This document shows, piece after piece, positions 56,395 to 64,000 of a stretch of 64,000 bases of DNA. Position 1 is the first letter of the stretch; each line of letters starts with the position of its first letter. Source of the DNA: Aradus depressus (taxonomy: Eukaryota; Arthropoda; Insecta; Hemiptera; Aradidae); NCBI GenBank assembly GCA_963662175.1, contig OY759216.1:44595087-44659086 (forward strand), written 5' to 3'. The translations under genes were made by a program, and so were the position numbers. Below the pieces are notes generated by a model. The model searched no databases. It was not told the DNA's origin and was given only the letters and a program-made list of their open reading frames with translations.

Positions 56395-56860
56395 AATGAG
56401 TAATAATTTACTTTCTTATATACCTTTAGTATAAGTTTTATAATCGTACAAAAATCGGAGATAGAGTTTACAACGGAATTTCAAGTATCAAGATCCTTGA
56501 ATACTTTTTGATAATCTTCGCGGTGATGTGAGTTTGTGAGTGCTCTAACTGAGAAATGATTGGAGGAATGAACAAAAAGTATGAAATGAAGAAGTCACAT
56601 ATGCTAACTTTGGCCGGAATCAGACGAAAATTAAGACCACATTCCTTCAGGGCTTAAATATATATTTCAAGATACCGTTTTTATTTAAGACTTAATGAAA
56701 ACTCTATAAAATAAATGTTGTATAGACAACTAAAAGATACATTTTATATAGAATACGTGTTTTTGAGGACCGTCCGGTTTACGAAATACACCAAAAACCG
56801 TCCTGAAATGACGCATTGAAACCGACTTTTTATAGACCTTCACTAGACTTGAATTGAAAT
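56395..56860 (+). repeat. Family-C repeat
   Basis: TATACCTTTAGTATAAGTTT, ATAATCGTACAAAAATCGGA, GTGAGTGCTCTAACTGAGAA and AACCGTCCTGAAATGACGCA. It matches 5755-6360 and contains a single copy of the segment that is amplified at 59.7 kb. Confidence 0.7.
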
Positions 56861-57109
56861 AGTACCAAGAAAAAGAAAAATAAGAAGAGTTTATTATAAC
56901 ATTCGCATTTATAGAGGTACAATTATACAATAAGGTTCCTTAACCATTACCCTTATACACTAAATACAAATCAAAAATAATCAGTTAAATTAAAAACACA
57001 GCTACTGCTTAAGAGTCTAACTCTAACCGATATAAGGCATTTGTTTTGGGGCACTTGAAGATTTCTCATACTTTATCACTGGTCGCAACAGAAGCTTGTA
57101 TATGAGGAG

Positions 57110-57425
57110 TCTATTACGGGAATAAGGAGAACACAGATCCTCTCACAGTATTTGCTTTCTGTCTGATATGTTGCCTGAAGGTCATTCGTCTGTTTAGAAG
57201 AACACCAAGGTATTTTACTGTATTGGTCGAGTCCAAATTTTCTACTTTCTGGGGTAATGCGGGTCTTTTTGTAAACAAGATCGCTTCAGTTTTCCTTCAT
57301 TAATTTTAAGTTTCTATTTATGGAAAAACCATTTGATTCGTCTATAAGCGTCCATTAGTCAATATTTATTGTGTCTGTCCTCCAGGATGGTGAAACGATG
57401 TCAGCGTAAAGGTATGTGATAATAT
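57110..57425 (-). pseudogene. Jockey-like reverse transcriptase relic
   Basis: The minus strand carries, in order, YLYADIVSPSW (the RT catalytic YxDD box with one Asp lost), then LKINEGK, AILFTKRPALPQKVENLD, TVKYLGVLLNRRMTFRQHIR and TVRGSVFSLFP. One frameshift lies after NEGK. This is the palm/thumb part of a Jockey-clade ORF2, with a sequence different from the relic at 36.4 kb. Decayed and non-functional. Confidence 0.8.
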
Positions 57426-57440
57426 CAAAAAGTTTATACA

Positions 57441-58333
57441 TTAGTCAACTAAATAAGTAATAAAGAGGTATCAGTGCAATAATATATTTTATTTATACCA
57501 CTAGTTTCGGCAATTAACTGCCATCCTCATCAGGTAGGGAATCTTAAAGTAGAGAAGGGGTCAAAGAAGTTATAGACGCATCTCAGGGTCTGCAGTCAGC
57601 ATCCTATCTATCTATCGTGGCGCTACAACCCGGTGACGGGTCCTGACCTCCTCCACCAACAGCCGCCAATTGTCTCGATCCTGTGCGGCTGACATCCAGT
57701 TCCTGATGTGGAATATGGTTCGGGCATCTTCTGCCACACCATCTGTCCATCTCAGCTTAGGTCTCCCTCGCCGTCTTACTCCATGAATGGGCTCCATTAG
57801 CAGCTTCTTCGGCATTTCCTCAGCTTCCATCCTGGTGACATGTCCTGCCCATCTTAACCGCCCAATCTTCATGACTTTCAGGACATCTGGTTCTCTATAT
57901 AGCTCGTAGAGCTCCTGGTTGTTGCGTCTGCGCCATGCATGGTCTACTTGCACTCCAAATATTCTGCGCAGAACCTTCCTTTCGAACACCAATAGGCATA
58001 GGCTCTGTTCACTCATTTTCAAAGTTGTCCAGGTTTCTGAGCCACAGAAGAACTGGGCGGATAAGGGTCTTATATAGAACCAATTTAGTCTGCCTGAATA
58101 TGTGGTTGCTTCTGAAGTGCTTTCTGAGACCATAGCAGCACTTGTTTGCAGCAAAGATTCTCTCCGTAATTCAGTTTAGCTAGCAGTCAGTATCCAGCTA
58201 GACCATATAATTTCTTTAACCCCTTCTCTACTTTAAGATTCACTACCTGAGAATGACAATTAATTGCCGAAATTAGTTATAGAGTAAATAAAATACTTGG
58301 ACTGATACGACTTTATAACTTATTTAACAAGTA
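57441..58333. mobile_element. Long-inverted-repeat element enclosing a retrotransposon relic
   Basis: Arms of ~130 bp, 57441-57574 and 58206-58333, are imperfect reverse complements: both contain ATCTTAAAGTAGAGAAGGGG, TTTCGGCAATTAA and AAATAAG in matching inverted order. The left arm on the minus strand reads CTGATGA, GGCA-GTTAAT-TGCC, GAAAC, a hammerhead-like core; the right arm on the plus strand is a mutated version (CTGAGAA). The interior is the RTE/CR1-like fragment below plus a little spacer. Confidence 0.75.
57598..58180 (-). pseudogene. RTE/CR1-like retrotransposon ORF2 C-terminal relic
   Basis: The minus strand carries [18 protein letters not shown] and [14 protein letters not shown] in one frame, then after a frameshift near 58050 [88 protein letters not shown] and QDRDNWRLLVEEVRTRH, ending at 57612. 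This arrangement is typical of the last ~190 residues of arthropod endonuclease/reverse-transcriptase ORF2 proteins. Polymerase and endonuclease domains are absent. The first ~45 codons of the 180-codon frame are out of frame with the family. The same 3' end occurs at 4315-4635. Confidence 0.88.
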
Positions 58334-59069
58334 AGTCCACTACATCCACAAAGAAATAAATTCGTATTGTTAAAATTTTGTTTCACATTCCTATTATTTT
58401 CTGGACTTAATGTTTAAACCCATCTATATTTCCTTTAGGACAGTAGAACGTCCCTCCTCTCTGTGGTTTACCATGGAGAGAGGAGTCAAGGCTCCCTCAT
58501 ATGTTAATTATATATGCAATGTTATTATTAATTTATCGATTGAACATATCTAATTATCAATAACTACAAGTAATTCAAATTCTAATTACTCATGTTGTGT
58601 ATTTAGGATGATGGTGTTTCTTTAGACAGGCTCAGATGAATGACATCAATTTATCGTTTCAGATAAAATATCGTTAATTTACTATTGTCCATTAACGGTA
58701 TGAAATTGTCATAGCCAGACTTTGCATAATCAACTGCCTCAACGTTCGACATTTATCTCCATTTGTTCATTATGTCAACTTCTCTCCCCCCTTGAAAATA
58801 AACAATAAATATCATTTTGCCAAATACATTTTCCTCGTTTGACAAACAGATTAATGTAATGTTTTTAGTCGCTCATAAATTGCTAGAATGATTTTCTTGT
58901 TTCACTTGTGTTGTAATGATAATATAATCATACTAATCAGCTCCATCCTCCCAGGTCATCCCACTGATATTATGGGGGATATGGAGCGAGTAGCAGATTC
59001 AGTGGAACGACGCAAAGCCGAGCGTGCGTGGAAAGGTTAGTGAGAACCTGCCTCGAAGGCAGCAGGCCA
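58334..59069. other. Unassigned stretch with a small hairpin
   Basis: CTCCTCTCT/AGAGAGGAG (about 58454-58486) form a short hairpin. Otherwise nothing is recognised. Confidence 0.45.
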
Positions 59070-59345
59070 CCAATAGGACACACGTGTATGTATTGAGACG
59101 AAATTTCATAAGTAAATTCAAAGCCCTATAAGGACGACACCTATCGAGTTTCAGCCAAATCGGCGAAAGGGGAGGGGAGACGTTATTTTATTTTCAACGT
59201 AATCAGACGAGAATATTATATTATATCCTAATAACTGCTGATGTAATGAATGTATCGACACAAAATTCTGAAGCTTCTATGTAAATCAAATATTGAGTTT
59301 TAGTCCAAACGATCAATTGACTTTGGAGAGAGCAAAAAAAAATTT
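59070..59345 (+). repeat. Family-D fragment
   Basis: GTATTGAGACGAAATTTCAT, GACGACACCTATCGAGTTTC, CTGATGTAATGAATGTATCG and TTGACTTTGGAGAGAGC. Confidence 0.65.
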
Positions 59346-59744
59346 TTTTTTTCCATTAACTATAGACAAATCTTCCAGAAATAATAATAGTGTTCATGTG
59401 ACTATAATAATACTTAAGAACTGTTCCATAAAAATAAACTGGTGCACTAAAAAGGGTCCCACTTTTTTGGAATATGAAAATACTATATGGAATAAAGTAT
59501 ACTGCACCTCCTACCGGGGGCACATAAGGCCAACAAATAAAAAAATAAGTTGTCATAAGTTTAGGTAACGTAAGGTGAAGGTGAAGAAAAGACCTTAGGA
59601 TGGGAAGAGAAAATGGTAACCTCTTTACCATTTGGCCGTTATCATTTTTTGTGTTTCTTTCAACAGGTTTTATTTGGTATATTTACAATTTGAAAATATA
59701 TATGGAAAGCGCTCTGCACAAAAGTGGTTGGTGCAAGAAAGATC
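59346..59744. other. Unassigned stretch
   Basis: TTTTATTTGGTATATTTACA (59669) resembles 15247, possibly a shared 3' end of a repeat. No gene. Confidence 0.4.
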
Positions 59745-60625
59745 TTTAATGGCCACTTCAAGCTCAGAGGTACACGTCGCTTCTGCGTTAGAACGCTCTC
59801 AAAGTTCTGTAATGGTCATTTCAAGCTCACAGTTACAAGTCGCTTCTGCGTTAGAGCGCTCTCAAAGTTCTGTAATGGTCATTTCAAGCTCACGGTTACA
59901 CGTCGCTTCTGCGTTAGAGCGCTCTCAAAGTTCTGTAATGGTCATTTCAAGCTCACAGTTACACATCGCTTCTGCGTTAGAGCGCTCTCATAGTTCTCTA
60001 ATGGTCATTTCAAGCTCACAGTTACACGTCGCTTCTGCGTTAGAGCGCTCTCAAAGTTCTGTAATGGTCATTTCAAGCTCACAGTTACAAGTCGCTTCTG
60101 CGTTAGAGCGCTCTCAAAGTTCTGTAATGGTCATTTCAAGCTCACAGTTACACGTCGCTTCTGCGTTAGAGCGCTCTCATAGTTCTCTAATGGTCATTTC
60201 AAGCTCACGGTTACACGTCGCTTCTGCGTTAGAGCGCTCTCAAAGTTCTGTAATGGTCATTTCAAGCTCACAGTTACACGTCGCTTCTGCGTTAGAGCGC
60301 TCTCATAGTTCTCTAATGGTCATTTCAAGCTCACAGTTACACGTCGCTTCTGCGTTAGAGCGCTCTCAAAGTTCTGTAATGGTCATTTCAAGCTCACAGT
60401 TACACGTCGCTTCTGCGTTAGAGCGCTCTCAAAGTTCTGTAATGGCCATTTCAAGTTCACAGTTACACGTCGCTTCGGCGTTAGAGCGCTCTCAAAGTTC
60501 TGTAATGGTCATTTCAAGTTCAAAGTTACACGTCGCTTCTGCGTTAGAGCGCTCTCAAAGTTCTGTAATGGTCATTTCAAGTTCAAATCTACACGTCGCT
60601 TCTGTGTTAGAGCGCTCTCAAAGTT
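59745..60625 (+). repeat. 63-bp minisatellite, 14 copies, open as 21-residue repeats
   Basis: GTAATGGTCATTTCAAGCTC, TTACACGTCGCTTCTGCG and TTAGAGCGCTCTCAAAGTTC recur every 63 bp (for example 59811, 59874). Because 63 is divisible by 3, a plus frame stays open from 59632 to 60702 (356 codons) with the period VMVISSSQLHVASALERSQS plus S. Variation among copies is mostly amino-acid changing (Q/H, V/L, H/Q, Q/R/K/N) with few silent changes, which argues against selection on a protein. The unit resembles a single-copy segment of family C on the opposite strand (GAGCGCTCTAACGCAGAAGC against GAGGGCTCTACCGCCAAAAC at 5917). Confidence 0.9.
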
Positions 60626-60775
60626 CCAATCACATACTCACATATAGACGCACAGGCAGACATCATCGCGAAAATTGTCAAAACGTATTCAGGAAACCTT
60701 GAAACATGACTCGACCTCAGATTTTTGAACGATTAAAATACTTTCTTGTACTATAGGTAAAAAAAGATAGAAACA
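60626..60775 (-). repeat. Family-C end fragment beside the minisatellite
   Basis: AGACATCATCGCGAAAATTG, GTATTCAGGAAACCTTGAAA and ACTTTCTTGTACTATAGGTA are the reverse of the family-C start, in register with the array. Confidence 0.7.
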
Positions 60776-61794
60776 ATTCATGAGTAATTGGATAAAATGC
60801 GTCTTGTCAAGAGACAAGTTAAGTGTGTTTCTGAGGTAAGAGATGGCACCACTTTCGGGGATAAACGTTGCCCTCTTTTTCGCCTAATAAACATCAACCA
60901 TTTTTAATCGGAAATCTGCATTTACCTGAGTATGATAATCATAATGAAGGGTCAAACGGCTTATATTTTTTGAACCATGGGTTATACAAAATTTTGAAGC
61001 AATATTTTTATCTATTCGATTTTTGCAAAATCTGAGCTTATAGACATGTGCAAAAAAAATCTTGACTTTTCAGATTTGAAATTGATTTAATAGATCAAAC
61101 CGAAACATATAACTAAGAAAGAAGCCGTCAACAATAACTAGTCGAAGGGACAAAGTTAGAGGGAGGGGGAGGTGGGAATGTGGTTTAAATATTGGTGGGG
61201 GGGGGGGGGGGGGGGGAGGAGTCGTGGGATGCCGGGCATCCAACGTGGTTTGGATATTGTTAAGTAATACAGGATACAGGGAGGGGGCATGCGAGGTATT
61301 ATATTAATTAATTCTAGGGAGGGTTGTGGTCCTGCTAAAATACTGGCTGGACCCTCCCTCTCTCCGCCCAGTAAAACCACGTACAAACCACTGTCTTATA
61401 GATTAGCATATATTTACAAGATTTGTTGAGCCTTGTTGTGGTTGGGATTTTTTTTTAAATTATGAACCCACTTGTGGTACCTCGTGGCCTCTTGGGGTTT
61501 GTGTCTTGAACTGAAAAAAAAAAAGTTTTTGGTAAATCATCGGCGAAATGATTGTGGAGAAATGACAACAGCGGTGGACACGATCATCGGATGGTCAAAC
61601 TTCCTACGCGTATTTCCCTGAAATCCGAATACGCCTTGACTCTACGTGGGTACTGTCTGACCACTGGATGAACCAGATGACTATCAGATCATGGAGATTT
61701 AAATTTAAAGCTTTAAGAGGAAGAATTACCCGAACTGTTTGACCGGTGGGGTCGAGACTGGGTGGACAGGATAGTAACTGGGAGTTGGTGACGG
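60776..61794. other. Unassigned stretch with a poly-G tract
   Basis: A G homopolymer lies at ~61196-61217. 61515-61560 has a decayed D terminus (GGTAAATCATCGGCGAAATG). A minus frame at 61156-61386 is low-complexity. No gene. Confidence 0.45.
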
Positions 61795-61915
61795 TACTAA
61801 AATTTAGAAACCCCCATGTATATCAAATATTGAACATTAGCGCAAACGGTCGAATAGTTTTGGAGGGGGAGCGAAACGTTAATTGATTACTTCGTTCATT
61901 AGAAAACAATTGTTA
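61795..61915 (+). repeat. Family-D 3' fragment
   Basis: AATTTAGAAACCCCCATGTA, GCGCAAACGGTCGAATAGTT, TTGGAGGGGGAGCGAAACGT and AATTGATTACTTCGTTC. Confidence 0.65.
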
Positions 61916-62194
61916 GTGTACTTTTTTTCATATTTACTAAGCGAGTCGAGTTTACGGTCACGGTTAGTGCCTTTACAATATCTCACCTATAAGTGCACAC
62001 TAAATATACATTTGTCTAAATATTTAGATCAATACTGACATTAGGCATTTCCAAGAAACCACTAGGCATTAATGAACGTCAGACTCTCACACTCGCTCTA
62101 ATGGCTACATTTTGCGATCCTCGACTTGCGTAACTCAAAATATGTACATAGTATCAAAGAGTAATTATATTTTTGAGGAAATAGCCGACCTACT
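61916..62194. other. Unassigned stretch
   Basis: Nothing recognised. Confidence 0.4.
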
Positions 62195-62305
62195 ATGGTT
62201 GTCCTAAATTTTTCCATAGGTTTAGTAGGTCTTTAACGAATACCTGACATCGTACAGGCACGAGATCATCGCTTGAAGTCCCATCCGAAGGACGCCCTCA
62301 AAAAT
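62195..62305 (-). mobile_element. SINE-A body fragment
   Basis: GAATACCTGACATCGTACAG, GAGATCATCGCTTGAAGTCC and CATCCGAAGGACGCCCTCAA. Both head and tail are missing. Confidence 0.7.
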
Positions 62306-63934
62306 TGATAGTTATCATTGTTATTGTGTCCTGGATCCACATATCATATTCGCAGGCTCCTAGTCACACTCAAACGCACACACCGAACTGGTTGTCAGAA
62401 TTGGTTGGTTGTTGTGGTTGCGTGTTCCGACGAAAGTTAATAACTCCTCATTCTTTTAAGGATCCGCAAGACGAAAAACCATAAACCAAACCCTTACACC
62501 GAGTGTCTAACAACTGTGCGTTTTTCCCCTGGTGATATCTTGAAATGTACCGTTCGGACGGGTTTGAGCGGCATCTGACAAACGACACACTTCCTGTGTA
62601 ACCCTGTCCACTACGTTTCAATTTGTGACAAAACTTACTTCCGTTATAACTCTGCCCTCCGAAGAAAAATTGTCGATGCTATGTTCAATATTTTGTGGGA
62701 TGAGAGATAACGAATATAACATACCTTACCTCTAATATTTTATAAACTGTTTAGCTTTATTGTGTCATCCTCAGTGGCACATCACCGCGCAGCGTCAAAG
62801 TGGAAAGACAAGCTCTTGTTTCATTCAGGATCTTATGATAGTGAGATAATTAGTTTTGTTTCATGGTTGAAGGACGTACTGAAGAGGTTAAGTCTATACT
62901 CCAAGTTGGCATATTTAGTTACAAACCAAACGAATGGATGGATTTTTTTTGATAAAGTAAATAAAACAAGAGGTTGGGGGTTGGGAGGGGAGGGTTCCTG
63001 CACGCAAGGTGGGGGCCAGACACGCCACCAGAGGGAAATATCCTAACTAATGAAACAAATAGAACACGAAATTAGCGTTTTTCAGATGATCCGGGCTACC
63101 GCTTTGTGCTATGTAACAGTCCCTCGCTAATTGCAGGTACTGTTTATTTGAAGAGGCACCCAACAGACATCATACAATTTGAATGAATAACTTTATTGCT
63201 TATAAAGAATTATTTTACACCAAGGAGTTCGATACAGTATTATAAATACATAGATTCAATAACTGATAACAAAAATAACGCAATACTTATATTATTAAAA
63301 AGGTTAAATAAAAATAAAGCCACAGGTAACATTAGTCTTTTAGAGTTTTTTTTTTAACTTGAAGCTTGTTAGGACAAACAAATAAATATGATGAAGCTTC
63401 TGTTCATCTGAAACTAATAGTAAGTTGTGGATATGTGCCTGTTGCTGAGAGACATCTATCGGGACATCTCCCAAATAGCTAGCCAGGTATGTGTCTCTAA
63501 TCATGTCATAGATGGGGCTATCAGAAAATGGGCCACGTCATCCCTCTCCCCCAGAGAACACAACCCACAACTAATCTCAGGAACTCATGTTTCTCGTTTC
63601 TTATATAAATCCGTGTTCCCTTTTTCCCTGCTAACCGAAGCTGGACAAGCACTCTTAGCTTGTTTATGTGACTATGAGGGCGGGTATGTGGTTCTATGAT
63701 CCCCAGACTGCTGACATCCCGATAATACAGATTAAACCTCGAGTTCAACACCGCATCAACGTCTTTACAGATGAGTCAGTTCCGAAAACCTGTCGTTAGT
63801 CTGTTGTGATTCTCGGAGACTACTCTACATCCTGACTAGCCCACACGTCTTCCGCGCCAAACCTAGTAAGGCCCGACAACATACAATTTATAAATTAAAC
63901 TCCCTCTATGAATTTTTGATGTTTTATGACCAAT
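62306..63934. other. Unassigned stretch
   Basis: Frames of 60-94 codons (62762-63046 and 63427-63699 plus, 63521-63751 minus) show no domain. CTTTATTGCTTATAAAGAAT at ~63190 looks like a retroelement 3' end but cannot be assigned. No gene is supported. Confidence 0.4.
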
Positions 63935-64000
63935 AATAAAAAAGTCGACGGTGATTCACCAGGAATATACTTCCCCTTTTTGCTCTCCCTCCATTGGCGC
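63935..64000 (-). repeat. Family-D terminus at window edge
   Basis: AAAGTCGACGGTGATTCACC, ATATACTTCCCC and TTTGCTCTCCCTCCA are the start of a minus D copy that continues beyond the window. Confidence 0.65.

Noticed and set aside
59632..60702. A 356-codon open frame with 14 perfect-length 21-residue repeats, as a repeat-protein gene
   Set aside because: It is fully explained by a 63-bp minisatellite seeded in family C. Variation among units is mostly non-silent, another phase is also partly open, and no signal peptide or flanking gene structure is visible.

Overview
This is a gene-poor, AT-rich stretch of animal nuclear DNA built almost entirely of transposable elements (TEs) and tandem repeats. 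The mix (Helitrons with TC...CTAG ends, Jockey-like and RTE/CR1-like non-LTR retrotransposon fragments, a pogo/Tigger-like element, two tRNA-derived SINE families) suggests an arthropod, probably an insect; the species cannot be named from the sequence alone. I find no intact host gene, rRNA, functional tRNA gene or CRISPR array. The longer open frames are repeat arrays read through or decayed TE proteins.

Layout. 1-10 kb: SINE-A and family-D repeats, a palindrome at 1.3 kb, an inverted-repeat element at 1.9 kb, a retrotransposon zinc-knuckle relic at 2.8 kb, three poly-C tracts (3.3-3.9 kb) and a triply nested locus at 4.15-5.05 kb. 10.3-11.5 kb: an RNase H relic running into a 95-bp minisatellite. 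12.4-13.8 kb: a family-D copy split by a pogo-like element. 14.6 kb: a 29-bp minisatellite. 19.9-30.1 kb: three head-to-tail Helitrons with internal arrays of ~143-bp and 66-bp units. 30-36 kb: SINE and D copies, a CT/poly-C hairpin and family C. 36-38.1 kb: a 5'-truncated Jockey-like relic, a short Helitron and a near-perfect 200-bp palindrome. 40.2-40.9 kb: a 160-bp minisatellite. 41-56 kb: mostly family D, with SINE-B, SINE-A and hammerhead-like motifs. 57-58.3 kb: a Jockey-like RT relic beside a long inverted-repeat element enclosing an RTE/CR1-like relic. 59.7-60.6 kb: a 63-bp minisatellite. The rest holds little that I recognise.

Four themes stand out. (1) The Helitron composite looks like element+flank concatemers in which only the last copy keeps the canonical CTAG terminus. 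(2) Three independent minisatellites (95, 160 and 63 bp) each seem to have grown from sequence inside or at the end of a TE. (3) A dispersed CTGATGA-hairpin-GAAA motif resembles a hammerhead ribozyme core and sits in inverted-repeat elements. (4) An abundant unrecognised ~0.6-0.7 kb family (called D here), made of ~140-bp modules, is the main component of the window and the target for younger insertions.

Family names A-F are labels for this window only. Boundaries of dispersed repeats were judged by eye and may be off by tens of bases.
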